DNA of 64,000 bases from assembly GCA_961205875.1 (NCBI GenBank), contig OY540816.1:16936701-17000700 (forward strand). Direction: 5' to 3'. Positions 42,512 to 55,658 of the stretch are shown here, piece by piece. The first letter of the stretch is position 1. Each line of letters opens with the position of its first letter. Both the position numbers and the translations under genes were made by a program. A model generated the notes under the pieces. It made no database searches, was not told where the DNA came from, and saw nothing but the letters and a program-made list of their open reading frames with translations. The stretch comes from Sialis fuliginosa. Taxonomy: Eukaryota > Arthropoda > Insecta > Megaloptera > Sialidae.

Positions 42512-45500
42512 ATGATATATTCTGACGTTCTATGATAGTCAAAACCAATATTATCACTTTTTGGCAATTTTCTGTTTTTCTTTCTCCTCCTGAAATATTT
42601 CAAAAATCTGATTTTGTCATAGAACCAGTTAGGGACATATTACAGAAAAAGTTTCCGCACCCTTTTCCCCCCTTCTTTTTTTTAAATGTAGTAAAAAATT
42701 TCAAAATTTGTCATCATATATCTGAAGACCTTTTTATTTTTCAAATTATTTTCGTAACCTTATCTCTTCCAAAAAAGTAAAAAAGGTTTTCGTCGTCAAA
42801 ATCGTTTCAAGAGCAACGTTTCAAGAGCGACTTGGGGTCCTAAACAATTACCTAAAGTGTCTACTACAAAACGCGCCGCTGCATATTAGAACCACATATT
42901 AAAATTAACGAGATATAATGCATATAGGTTCATCATACAAATAGATTTGCATTTTGCATATAGAAGCTAATTTAGTCAAATGATAAATTCGTACTTACAT
43001 CCTTTCGTACTCATTAGAAATATGCGTGTACTTGAAGTCGAATTAACAAATTTGCATGTACTTAATTTAATTACAAATAGACCAATTGAATTAGATTTTT
43101 AATTACAAGAAATTTTATCGCACCTTGAATACCTATATCGATTTTTGCATTTTTTTTCTTCATTATAACATTATTTCTATTTCAGGCCAAATATCGATCT
43201 CATTTATTTATATTATAATTTCTAAGGCTGGAACCACATGTATAGGTACCACTTGTACACTAGGGTGAGTAAAACAATATATTTTTTTCTCGCTTCCGTT
43301 ACGAAATAAATTATTTTATGAATAAATCCTCGCCGAAGGATTATCCTGTAGTTCAATTTTAAGAGATAATCAATAATTAACCTCAAAGCAATTTCTTAGG
43401 AGGCCCGTTAGATATCCTGGTGTGAGGCCCGCGATAGGATGTGGGGGTTATAGTTTGAGCCTAAGTACACGTTATATATTTTATTTATCTTTACTAGTGA
43501 TGTTAATTATACACACTTTTAATCCATTCTTGCGATAACAAATTATTCGCGTCAATAACGTATATATCCTTGAAGGGACAAACGGTAAATGTTAATCTAT
43601 TTTATTACTTTATATATATGATTTGTTTACATAACTTGAATACTTGAAATGTGATTAAATAGTTTTGAAAAAAATGAACTTCCTCTGACTGACTGTTTAT
43701 GAAAATATTAATTAATCGTCGCTTTCATTTTTGAACAGATTAGAAATATTTTTTTTAAATAGCGCCACCTGCAACGGGTGTCGAGCCTGACGCTTGCCAG
43801 CAGGGTCCCCCGATGAATGCTGTAATTTTTGATAATTATATAAAAAAAAAAAGAAAAAACAACAGAAAAGTAAAATTATGACATATGTAAAAAAATTTGA
43901 AAATATTTTTTCTAGAGGGAGGCTAAAAGTTAATAAATTAAAATGTACCAAGGCTTGTAAAGTGTCAAAATGCTTATCTCAATCAGTAGAATTTTAACCT
44001 ATTTTTGTTTAATTTTTCTAACTCAAAAATTGCACCTGTAGATGATAATAATTTAGCACTTTCCTCCCCATAATATAATAGAGTGTAATAATTTAGTTGT
44101 ACAAAATTAATTTTATTTCACACAAATTAAAAAAGTGGGGAGCAGGAGCCCCCATAAGCTTAGCGCCAGGGCTTTCGAAAAGTATAAATCCGGCTCTGTG
44201 CATGGGTATTGCATTTACAAAATTTAAGTATCTAGATAAAAAAATATTGTATACACATACCTACATAATATTCAAGTGTAAATGTAATCAATTTCATTCT
44301 AAACAAACTATCGATAAAACTTATTAAACACATGCAACTAACAAAGATACAGATATCATCCAAGCAGCCGATTGGCCAACAAACAAGGAAAATTCACGCC
44401 CTTTTCAAATTAAACGCAGCAGTTGAAATTGTAGAAACATCACAAACTGACAACTTTTGTAAATGGTTATCAATTTTTTCATACCTAACCTTTTATTTGA
44501 TTAAGGGGCAAATTTATACAGGATGATCCAGGTTTAACGTGTCAAACGTTAAAGGAAGATCGAGAACAGAATTTTAGACAAAAATGTTCAACATTTAAGC
44601 AGCATGTGTCCAGAAATTCTTCGTAAGGGAACTAGTAAATAGTTATTTTATGGATTACCTAAAGCAGTAGTTTCTAAACTTATTTTATCGCGGAACTGTT
44701 ATACGTTTTTTTAAATTGCAAAATCCTCACCATATTTATATGTTATGGAATATTCTATTTCCATAACATTCTTTTAATATAATAATTTAAACTTATTTGC
44801 CTACATTCCTACATAATTTTTTAAATTGTAGTCTATTTTATAACATAAATTATATAGGTATGGTAAAATTATTTTACAATAATATATATTTAAAACTATA
44901 TTATAAGTATAACATGCTTACATCACTTTAAACGTCTGTGTTAAAGAATTATATAGATTATTAGAAAATTAACATGATATGAATAATTTACATGCACGCA
45001 TATCACGTGCAGTAATTACATAATAAGGTTAATTAATAATAAAGTTATTAAATAGGCATTTTTCTATATGGAAAAACTGTTGAACGATTAGCTTATTACA
45101 ATATGACCTACTGTAAGTTTTCTGTTTTTAAAAATGCTGTATTTAGAAGTTTAAAAAAGAAGCATGTTAAAGAGATTGGCCCAGAAAACGTACATAAAAT
45201 ATTGTGTTAAATTTGACAAACTTTGGAAAGGCACTAACTTAACCCCCCCCCCCCCTAAATTAGGTCGACGTTTCTTCCTTCGGGGGGAAGGAAGTATCAA
45301 AAACATGAATAGTATATATTAAATTATCTATAATTTTTATTCAAAACATATTATTATGTAGCAAAATCAATAATTAATATTTTTTAAGTAATCTTTGACG
45401 CACTGTAGCTCGTTAACTATTAGTCGTATCAAATGGGTCTGTGTAATAAAAATTATAGAAAATTTAGTGTTCTACAAATTTTCCATTTGATATTTTAACT

Positions 45501-46539
45501 TACAATCACCACTATAGTTCTTAAAAACTACTTTTCATAAACTTTGTCGCGCTAGAATTCGTAAACGCGGGTTGTATATAATTTAGTTCGTTTAAAGTAT
45601 ATTCGCAAAAATGGCGGCTAACGCCCCCCCCCCCTCTTTAGATCCCATCAACTTAGCATATAACTCACGAGGCCCCTCTTAACACTTTAAAAATAATTAA
45701 CTCAGTCTATGTATTTTTGCAAAAAAAGTATCTATTGATAGGGCCGTAACTACCACCGGGGCAGTACTCCGAGGCCCCCGAGCATGGGGGGGGGGCAGTA
45801 GTGTAAAAATTGGGGTCAGCAAAATTGAGGAATAAAAAAGGTCATTAAAATTAGTAACATGCAAAGCAAAAAGACTGAGGTAGCAACGAAAAAAAATCTT
45901 CAATTTTTTATGCATATAGTGAGAGCTGCCCGGTCACTTGCTGCCCCGGGGCCCCATAGCCTCTATATATTATATGATTATATTAAATGTAAGAAACGCT
46001 ATTTATTTTTTTTGTCAGATTTTATAGTAGGTAAACACTTATTTATAAAATGCTCTACTTTCAGTAATATCTTTTCATAATCCTGAGCCAAATTTGTAAA
46101 TATGTCGGGGACAGCAAAAAATTTAACAAAGATTAGCATATGAACATCTATAATTACACTAAAATATTTTAAATTCTACAAGTACATAAAATTCATATTT
46201 GTTTGCATGCTCTTCATGAATTATAACACATTGACTGTTTTATATATTTTTTTCATTAAGTACATGAATATTCAAGTAAAGCCGTATTTGTTAAATCCTG
46301 TAGTAGAGAGAATTGTACATATTATGTATCGTGTATCGCACGAATAATACCACTTATAAACAACAGTGGTATTATTATTATGCACATGCATGCATTGGAT
46401 GCACTCAATAATAGACAACGGCATAATCAATACACACTTGCACGTAAAAACGTTACATGCACAATGGTGAACAGTGGCGTCACAAGAGAAAATACTAACA
46501 ACATTAATTCTCGTGCAAACCAAGGTAAGTAAAGTACAA

Positions 46540-46710
46540 GGTAGCTTCAGTAGCTCGGTGGGAGAGAGGGAAATACGTCATATGGGGTGCCCAAATGTGG
46601 AGAGGGGGAATGATGTGACCAATCATAATAAATATAGCTTTGTAACTCGACGCGAGAAGAGGACAATACGTCATCTGGAGTGCCGAAGCTGATTGGTCAA
46701 AAACTACTGA
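46540..46710. promoter_or_regulatory. Two diverged modules with CRE-like and CCAAT-like words
   Basis: Two adjacent segments (about 46558-46627 and 46651-46707) each contain GAGAG(G)-type purines, ATACGTCAT, GGGTGCC or GAGTGCC, and a CCAAT-type word (GACCAATCA, and GATTGGTC on the opposite strand). A donor-like CAAG/GTAAGT precedes them at 46521-46530. Promoter function is speculative. Confidence 0.25.
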
Positions 46711-47089
46711 GGTAACCTGTGTATTTACTAACAGTGATATCAAATAATAACAAATTAATTGTCTAAACGTCAAAAAATTTTATTGGAGAAAAAAGTATCG
46801 CAAGCTTTCGATTCACAGAATCATCGTCAGGCTATTAAGAAAGAACAAAATGTGAGAATGATGTCGTTATTTCAATAATATATCTATATATCCGTACGTG
46901 AAATTTTAAAGAGATTCTCTTAATTTTCATGACTAAACGCTTCGACATTTTTTATAAAAAAAACTATCAAACATCTGATATGTGATAAAAATTCAAAATG
47001 AATTTTTTTTTGTATTTTAAATACATTTTTTTCTCAAAACATACGTTTTTTTAGAACACTGAATATTTCGGGGAGGGGGGGGGGGGGGT

Positions 47090-47267
47090 AAAAATTTATT
47101 ATTCTTATCTACACTTTTACGCTCTCTGCTCTATTTTTGACGACCCTTTTTTTTAACCGTCATCATTTTTTGCAAAACCCGGAGAAATTGCGCCGAAACC
47201 CTGAGCCCGGAGAACCAGTATACAAACCCTGAGACTCCGGGTCAAAACCTGAGGCCTGGTCACCCTA
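47090..47267. repeat. Fragment of the 3277-3516 element family
   Basis: The right end GGCCTGGTCACCCTA and the preceding GAAACCCTGAGCCCGG and CAAACCCTGAGACTCCGGGT match the intron-3 element at 3378-3516 in the same orientation. The left end is missing, replaced by a G run. Confidence 0.75.
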
Positions 47268-47665
47268 ATTGTAAGCAAATAAAATTCTCCCCCGGAGATT
47301 ATTTCAGCGGTTGTCATTTTATAATACCCCCTCCTTATCTATATACATATTTTAGATTTTTAAACCAGGGACACATTGTTCTAATGACACGTGTCATAAC
47401 TATCGATCTTACGATATACTTGTATATGTGGTTCGATATTGAATAGGCCATAATGCGTGTGATAGTTATCTGACGCCAGTCTGCACGGGTTCTATTTTGA
47501 AATAAAGATACCTAGTAGATATGAGGTTTTGTTTGTCAAAAGTGCTTATAACACGCTTAAAATTAGTACACTTGTATTCCTAGCATTCATTTTCTAAATA
47601 CGTATTATAGAAAAAAAATATTTTTGTTTAAATAATTTACATGCAAACACTAAACGCACAAAATA

Positions 47666-48159
47666 GAGTAATCCGGTCAAAAATGAAAAGTTTATCCTGA
47701 CCCTAAAATATCAAATTTAAAAAAAGGTACAAACGTTCCCAATTACTCGCCATAATCCAAAATTGAAATGTCAATCAATGCTTAAATATACAAGTGTCAA
47801 CGATAAACATGGGAAACGCATGAAAAATAATAAGTTATAAATATTGTTTCATACCTTGTTGTAATAATTCAACTTACAAAACTCCTGGAAAAAGATTTAT
47901 AACTATGCCAGAAGGAAACTAAAGAAAAAATTAAAAGTAAGGTTATTCTATACAGTTGACAGAATACGACTTGTAACGTCACAAACCTTTAATCAATCAC
48001 GTCGCGTTTTAAATACGAGCTGATTTTTACGACTTTTAATATTGGATAGTTTAAAATTGAGCAATAAAAAACAATTTGTTCAATGCTATTATTATTTATT
48101 TAGCCTAATCTTTGCAAATAAGTAATAAAAAAGGTATGTCAAAAATTTCCGGATTACTC
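47666..48159. mobile_element. TA-flanked MITE with GAGTAATCCGG ends
   Basis: 494 bp with ends GAGTAATCCGGTCAAAAATG and CAAAAATTTCCGGATTACTC, flanked by TA at 47664-47665 and 48160-48161. Tc1/mariner-like by its duplication. The interior is AT-rich with no intact frame. Confidence 0.8.
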
Positions 48160-49217
48160 TATTGATTTTTGATCTTCACACACATCTAAAATTGAATGTG
48201 TAAGAAATGCATATTAGAAGAAAGTTTCTCGTGTCTAACTGGTATAATGCAAGTGATGAGAACTGGGTTTTACTTTCGTAGCAATTCAAACGTTAAACGG
48301 TAATCGTGTTTACCTTTAATAATATTTTGATGCTATGCACTTGAGCAAGCTACTCTTTAATTATAAAAGCAACTTAATTGATGAGAACAAGAACAATACA
48401 AGTCCAAATTCTGCCTTTTTGTTTTGTTTTTTACATGAATCGGTTCGATAAATGTAGATCTAAATATTGAGTGTAAGAGCAATATTATACCAGCCTTCCT
48501 TCATGTTTTAAAGAACGAGTGGAAGAACAATACCTGTTCAGCACTAGTTCTGTTTTTCCACTGAGCCGCTAGGATGAGCTTAGATCTACTGGACCGATTT
48601 TGATAAAACCTGCACCAAAAAGTTAGAGAGATATATATACCCACAGAATCAACGGGTTTTTATCAAAATATCTATTCGTGAAAGAAGAAGTTGGTTAATA
48701 AGTGTCTCACTTCTTTTTTTCAAATTCTTTAAGTTGTAATGTTTGTATAATACTCTTTTTTGTTCAATTAAAGTGATTTTTCAGATAAAATGCGAAGTTG
48801 AGATGAAGAACAGTACTTGTCCAATGATTGTATTAATTTTATTGCACAAACAAAACATTTTTAATGACCCGTGACTGCATTAACAGGTCTTTGGGAACTG
48901 TGCAGAAGCAGCCGTAAAGTTAGTTGGCTTTCAAAGTTAATAAGTTGTAGCCTGCAAATTTTTGAAACTTAAAACTTGATTATCTCGAATTGGGAATTTT
49001 GGACTAGTACTTTTCATCTTCACACCGATTCAACTATTAGTACAGGAGCTGATGACATATTTTTCTGCTCCATCTGAGCACTAGGCACTTGCATTATATA
49101 TTTTACGAAAAAAAATATTTTAGCAACATTCATTTTGACGTTAAAAAGGATTAGACCCTTCACGAAAAATCGCAGCGATTCAATCATACTTGAAACATTT
49201 TGATTTTGCTATACATC
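48160..49217. other. Gene-poor AT-rich DNA
   Basis: No exon recognised. A segment near 48560-48640 (words CTACTGGACCGATTTTGATA and AAACCTGCACC) resembles a dispersed insect repeat, by general impression only. Confidence 0.35.
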
Positions 49218-49385
49218 CAGTGACGAACTAAGGAATATTGAGACCCGTGTTAGCTATGCCCACTCCCTAAAGTTTTATTTTTAAATTTTAAAGAATCAGA
49301 AAAAAATAACTGGAATTTTTGAAGAGAAAAAATTTACTTTTACTTTAACGCTCAGGCCCCCTTTCCACCCCTTAGTCCGCTACTG
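49218..49385. mobile_element. Short hAT-like MITE with CAGTGACGAACTAAG ends
   Basis: 168 bp with inverted ends CAGTGACGAACTAAG and CTTAGTCCGCTACTG. Possible degenerate 8-bp duplication (TATACATC against TGTACCAC, five matches). The interior ends in a C-rich stretch typical of this local group. Confidence 0.65.
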
Positions 49386-49589
49386 TGTACCACATTTATA
49401 AATTATATATATTTAGTTTATTTTGCCATTATAAACGCTGTTTAGTAAAGAATATATTAATTTATTCATATGGATCATCAAGAAATATGGAAAAACGTTA
49501 TATTGTTCAATTAGAAACTTTAGTTCCTAAACTGGAGCTGGTGGTCCAAACTTCTGCACAGGTTCATTTTATTAACTATATATTCCGGT

Positions 49590-49916
49590 GTTTCGCAACG
49601 TCCAGTATCGCCGACCCGCCGCCACTGCCGCCCACTCATATCATGCAGAGCATTCCGCGGACAAAGAAACTGGGTTACGTAACGGGGGCGGATGTGTGCC
49701 ATCGTCGCGTTACGTCACCCTAGTGCACTTGTACGGCACACACACACACACACATACTCCATGTCCATGTCCCGGGGGCGCTCATTTGTGCGCTCTGTCA
49801 GGGGATCATCAATTCCCCTTCCTGCCGCACGTTGTTACTTTATCAAGTAATTGTGTATTGTTCTTATTTTTACAACAAAAAACGTGTCGCCTGCATACGT
49901 ATAACACTAGGTAAGT
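49590..49916 (+). promoter_or_regulatory. GC-rich block followed by a consensus splice donor
   Basis: A GC-rich island with two CRE-like words (TTACGTAAC, GTTACGTCAC, about 49675-49720) and an (AC) repeat ends near a perfect plus-strand donor ACTAG/GTAAGTACC (GT at 49911). This combination suits a promoter plus non-coding first exon of a rightward transcript. No protein is encoded and the partner exon is not identified in the window. Confidence 0.3.
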
Positions 49917-51617
49917 ACCTACATGCAGCAAACAATACTTATATTTTTTAACTGGAAGAAATTGCAAAGGGTGCACTGAATTTTGTATGACGACAGCTTT
50001 TTTTAAATTTATTTTGAGTTGGGGTTTCAATTGAATTCGTCAAATCTATCTTTATGCCGTGTTTAGAGCGAAAAAACAAAACAGCAACATCCAGTGCCGG
50101 ATTAGCCATGTAGCAGGAGTAGCAAATGCTACAGGCCCCGCGTCGCTGGGGGCCCCGCGGTTTAGCGAAAAAATATATCTTATTAAATTAACCACCTTCC
50201 ATCCAATGGTTAATAGGGGTGTCCAAATCTACAGTAATTAATAATTTAAATTTAGGGTTTCCGATCTCAATTCGATTTTTAAAGCTCCGATCTTTAATTA
50301 CGTTTTGAAAAAAATTCTGGAAACATGAAGAAAACATAAATTCTCATCATTTGTTATGTCACAAACCGTTTTAAAATAATGAGAAAAATTTAAATATTAA
50401 TTAGAATAATAGTGTAATGATCTCTTTAAAATTATGAAATCCACATTTACTGTATCAAGATTAAATTTAAAATTCCATGTTTGTAAGTTTCGCTATTTTG
50501 CGCATGAAGAGTGTAGAGTGTTCACAGACCGACACACAGACGTCATTGAGATAATGGCCGTACTTGATTCAGGGACCCTCAAAACGTGCAATTTTGTTGA
50601 AATCTCGCGAGTTCGATGTTTTTCATGAATACTATAGCTAAGTACAGGGCCGCACTTACACATTTTGAGACTTGAGGCACAGGAATAAATAATAAAATTA
50701 AATCTATAAAGGGTGAATTGGGGAAAGTCATTTTTTCGTCGTAAGTTACGAGTTTGGAAGGCTTCCAGAGCGCCTGTATGGCTCTACTTAAGTATATATA
50801 CAATACATTTCATGTATGATATACGTAAAAAAACTATCCATTATTATTTCATTTTTTTCGATTTTTTGTGAAAATCTAAATTCTAATAATTTTTACCAAA
50901 ATTCGGATGCCACTGACAACTATGAAAACTTTAAAAATTTTGAACAGAAAGTTTCATTAGTCTATTAAAAACATCTGCCAAGTAAATGCACAGTGCTTCC
51001 TCGTGCTAAATTCAACAGACTTAGTTAATTATTGAACAATTTAAATAAAAACCGATAAATTGTTCAGATAAATTGCCTGTCATTTAATTTTTATACAATT
51101 TTAATAAAAAATATAAGTTCGAAATTTTTCTTAAGACGCACCTGATTATTTTTTCGGACGGACAGATGGACACACAGACGGACAGACATACACAGAACGA
51201 AAAGTGTTTGTCTTGAAGTGAAACGAAAAGATCAATTTAAAATTTTGAAATAGGAGAACAATTTTTTTCTTATATAGGTATCTTCGATATTGCGAGGAAG
51301 CAAAATAAATGGCAAAAATCAAATGAATCTGATAAAAAATCTAGCTCATGCATCTGATATGTACTCTGAAATATTCATCCACTTAAGACGGAATTAAAGT
51401 TCTTGGTAAAACAGTGCGGCGATTAAAGATTTAGCTGCTAAAAGAAAAGCAGATGGGATAATTTTTGTCTGTATCTTGTATAAAGTGTACAAAATCGATT
51501 AGATATAAATATAACAAACGAAAAACAAATTATATTAAATCGAATTAAACACGTGAGTATGAAAGCTCATATAAAAATATCCTTACTTATCAAAACAAGC
51601 CATGAAATATTTTTACA
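49917..51617. other. Gene-poor DNA with hAT-like end fragments
   Basis: An unpaired hAT-like left end CAGTGCCGGATTAGC starts near 50092 beside a GGGGGCCCCGCGG stretch. Another, ACAGGGCCGCACTTACAC, is at about 50646. Neither has a matched partner. No gene recognised. Confidence 0.4.
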
Positions 51618-53188
51618 TATACAGGGTAGTTCAATAGTGCGTCCGGCTTTCCTAGCGCACGTCCTGTAGGAGATAGAAAAAAAAGTTTGGTACATAATAT
51701 TATTGGTTTGAAAAGACCAACGTCGTAAAATTATTTTCAACAATACAGGATGTCCCATTTTTGCACTATAACAAAAACAAAGATTTTTTTAAATGGAATA
51801 CCCTATAACGTTTTATGTCGTCCAATGTCATTTTTTAACCTCTACATTAACGTCTGTTAATTTTTTAATTTAGTGACAGTGTTGCCAAATTAAAAAAAAA
51901 ATCCGAAAAATTATCCATATTCAGGTTCAACTATAAAAAATCGTAGCGACCTCGTTTTTTTTGAAGTGATGAATTTTTTAGCAATAATGTTAGTCCAGGT
52001 AAAGAGTAACATTTTGGTAATAAACAATTTTAATTTAGTTCTACAGGGTGTTAATAAAAAAATGCCAAAGTTTGCAATCTTCAAAATGATAAAACTCATT
52101 TTTTTCAAATGTGACTACCCTTTTTTTATTTCACTATTCGATGGGTTTTTTTCTCCTTTTCAATTTGTATAGGAAATATCTTATGCCTAAACCCCATACT
52201 TTCTGAGATATTCAATAATTTTCACAAAAGTAACCATTTCACCACGTTTTTATGCACCGAAGTAGGCCAAACAAATGCAAAATAAATGTGAAACAATTAC
52301 AAAACAAATGCCCGTGAATTGATTTGTGCTTAGATCAAAATGGAAGACATTTTGAACATTTATTGTAGTCTTTTATCTTTTATATGTATTTTCAATTTTG
52401 TTACTTGTCATAGTTTTTTGAATAAAATAAAAATTTTTATTACACAAGTATTATCCGTTTTAATTATAAAATTTAATCAAATGTTACATTGATACTTAAG
52501 TACTTACATTTTTGCATTTCTTTTGCATCAGCACAGCCTACTTCGGTGCATAAAAACGTGGTGTAATGGTTACTTTTGTGAAAATTATTGAATATCTCAG
52601 AAAGTATGGGGTTTAGACATAAGATATTTCCTATACAAATTGAAAAGGAGAAAAAAACCCATCGAATAGTGAAATAAAAAAAGGGTAGTCACATTTGAAA
52701 AAAATGAGTTTTATCATTTTGAAGATTGCAAACTTTGCCATTTTTTTATTAACACCCTGTAGAACTAAATTAAAATTGTTTATTACCAAAATATTACTCT
52801 TTACCTGGACTAACATTATTGCTAAAAAAATTCATCACTTCAAAAAAAACGAGGTCGCTACGATTTTTTATAGTTGAACCTGAATATGGATAATTTTTCG
52901 GATTTTTTTTTTTTAATTTGGCAACACTGTCACTAAATTAAAAAATGAACAGACGTTAATGTAGAGGTTAAAAAATGACATCGGACGACATAAAACGTTA
53001 TAGGGTATTCCATTTAAAAAAATCTTTGTTTTTGTTATAGTGCAAAAATGGGACACCCTGTATTGTTGAAAATAATTTTACGACGTTGGTCTTTTCAAAC
53101 CAATAATATTATGTACCAAACTTTTTTTTCTATCTCCTACAGGAAGTGCGCTAGGAAAGCCGGACGCACTATTGAACTACCCTGTATA
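51618..53188. mobile_element. 1.57-kb near-perfect palindrome (foldback element)
   Basis: The left arm (51618 to about 52280) and right arm (about 52520-53188) are reverse complements with very few differences; the spacer is about 240 bp, centre near 52403. Ends are TATACAGGGTAGTTCAATAG and its complement. Small frames recur in mirror image (65/61 and 68/61 aa pairs at 51911-52172 and 52631-52877), which shows they are arms and not genes. Internal words such as ACAGGATGTCCCATTTTTGC pair with GCAAAAATGGGACACCCTGT. Confidence 0.92.
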
Positions 53189-53932
53189 GAGGTAAAACTA
53201 ATTTTCTTTTGTTACAATATCATGCCTTTTTATAAAAATGAAAAAAATATGATATACATACATATATACCTACACGTGGAATCAAAATCGATAAATCGCA
53301 GTATGGTTACTAAAATTATTTGAATAAACAATAGTTTTAAAATATTTCAGAAATGATCGCTTCGCAGTCATGCAGAAAAATGTAAAATGCAAATAATATT
53401 AATATTTGCATTTTATAATGTGTGGATAATGTAAATAATCAATATTGAATTGATTCGATATACAACAGCATTGTATTCAAACATATATACCATCAATAAA
53501 AAACAAACAAATATGTATATGCACTCGTTCGTTAAATGTAGCTATGCATGTACTTATGTATGTGTATAGTAATATGTATACTTACAAATGTTTTACACTA
53601 TATCAGTTTAGGGCGCACGGAGAAAAATGGAGTCGATTTTTTATTAAAAATTACAGTTAATTACGATTAATTTAAATTTTAACATGTACTGTCAATTTAG
53701 TAACTTCTACAATCTCCATTGTAATTTTTATAATACGCAATATATTATTATTATTGTAGAATGTAGAATACAAAATCATATCAACAATGGGTTGATGCGT
53801 GGAAAGCCTAAGCCTTAAGAGGATAAGTGGATTGATCTCCCGAATTGATACTTTTGATTTCTTCTCCTGAAGCTTAGAAGAACAATTAAAGATCTTAAAT
53901 ACCGTATTAGAAATACTATATAACTATAAAGA
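53189..53932. other. Gene-poor AT-rich DNA
   Basis: No exon, element pair or RNA gene recognised. Confidence 0.4.
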
Positions 53933-54091
53933 CCTCTATACACCATCCAATCTGCAGGGCCGATTTGTCAGGCCGACTATTCTCAAAATAATCGGCTAGA
54001 TTTGCCTATACACAACCCAATCTGCAGTATCCCCACTATACCTCCCGACAAATCAGCCCTGCAGAATTGGATGGTGTATATAATATAGAGG
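53933..54091. mobile_element. Short inverted-repeat MITE
   Basis: About 159 bp: CCTCTATACACCATCCAATC at the left pairs with GGATGGTGTATA...TATAGAGG at the right; inner words CTGCAGGGCCGATTTGTC and GACAAATCAGCCCTGCAG also pair. No clear duplication or coding capacity. Confidence 0.7.
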
Positions 54092-55650
54092 CCAACGCTC
54101 CTGAAATGTCTGACGTTTGTTATACATAATGTTATAAATAATTGAAATGTTCAATTATTTATGTATTTGATTGATTTTTTCGGGTCATTTACTCTATATG
54201 TTTACTACCTATACATACATATATAACCCACAGAAAATAAAACTGAATACTAACTGCAATTTTCTCTAAATTTTTAAAATATCGATGTAAATAAATATAA
54301 GTAATATCACAAAATTTAAGAACATTTTTATTTTCACTCTATCATATTATTGTTAAGCGAATTTTACTCAAAAGTGACATATGAAATAATACCAATTTTT
54401 TTTTTCAAAATCGACTGATTGATGAAAGAGTTTTGAAACTTATCGCCTCATATATTTGAAAATAGTCTTATTTATTATTAAAATGGATAGTGAGTGACTT
54501 CAGGGATACCCTGTCTTTAGTCTAAATTGCTGAACATTCTGTTTATAAAAATAAATAAACTCCTACCGTGATTCAACAATAAAAACAAAGAAAAATTTAC
54601 ATTCAGAAATGCTTGAGAGCTCTTCAAAAATACTCACATTAAAATGAAGACAAAACAAATACATAAGTCAGTGTTCAAAATAGAAAATATGCCAACTGTA
54701 CATTATTTATAAATTATTATCAAAATGTTTATATGTGTAGTAAACAATGGAACAATATAATTTTTTTATAAAAAATACTTTGCATAGTAAGGTCACATAT
54801 TTTTATAGCATTTTAAAACCGTATAAATTGAATTAAGAGTTCTATTTCGTATTTATTTAATATTAAAGAATTTACTTTGTTACTCTTATCAAAATCAATA
54901 CTTTTTAATTGGAAAATTATTTTAAAATTCGTTCTTCCGTATTCTCAACACAAACGAAATAAGATCGAATTCTGATGTATTATGTACTATATTTAATTTT
55001 AATATGAACTCTCATTGGCATGACATTTTGGCTATAAACTCAATAAACATAACGAAATCGAAAACCCGAATTATCTTAGTCAAACATGATTAAAATTTCA
55101 ACTTCTCATAGAACTATCAACTCAAAGGGTATAGCCGGGTAAGCATGCAAAAATGGCCCCCAAAGGGAATCAAACGTCGAGTTAGCCGTTCGAAAGCATA
55201 CAGTCAAAAAACATTTTTGAAATTTCAAAACTGTAATACAATGGGTTCTCGAGATATTAAATAAAAACTAATTTTGAGTAAAATCTTGTCGACCAAGGCT
55301 GACCCAGAGTTCGCCCAATCTTGGATAAAGAATAAGTGACCTGGACCTGAAGCTCGGTATCTGGAGGTTGACCTAGACTGGGGCTAATATCGAAAAAATA
55401 CCACTGACAACCCAATATTGGACCAAGCTTAGGCCCATCGTCAAGGCTGGCATTTCCTATAATGAAGGTTGTATTAACGATGGAAAGATTAGAAAATTAT
55501 CTTTTTAAGTCAAATTAACGTATTTTGGATGAACAAATCGCAACATTTTTACTTTTCATTTCAGACATCTAAACGGAATGTATTGTAAATTTTGTTTACA
55601 AGAACACTTCGATAACGAGAGCATGTATTTACATATTAGCACGCAATACT
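54092..55650. other. Gene-poor AT-rich DNA
   Basis: No coding exon. The stretch at about 55130-55460 is less AT-rich and has repeat-like phrasing but no pairing ends were found. Confidence 0.4.
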
Positions 55651-55658
55651 GACGTATA

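Larger units (their letters stand above)
41714..47089. other. Gene-poor DNA with repeat fragments
   Basis: Contains a repeat shared with 58130-58242 (about 42402-42511), a half-copy of the 12699 element (about 43262-43370), an hAT-like right end AAATCCGGCTCTG at about 44187-44199, C/G runs at about 42381, 45241, 45625 and 45785, and a small hairpin AATAATACCACT...AGTGGTATTATT near 46344. No gene seen. Confidence 0.45.

Noticed and set aside
45740-45965. Possible hAT element (GGGCCGTAACTACC to GGGGCCCCATAGCC)
   Set aside because: The ends pair poorly and no duplication was found; left as C-rich remnants.
51911-52877. Four similar small proteins of 60-68 aa in mirror positions
   Set aside because: They are the two arms of the palindrome read on opposite strands; no family resemblance.
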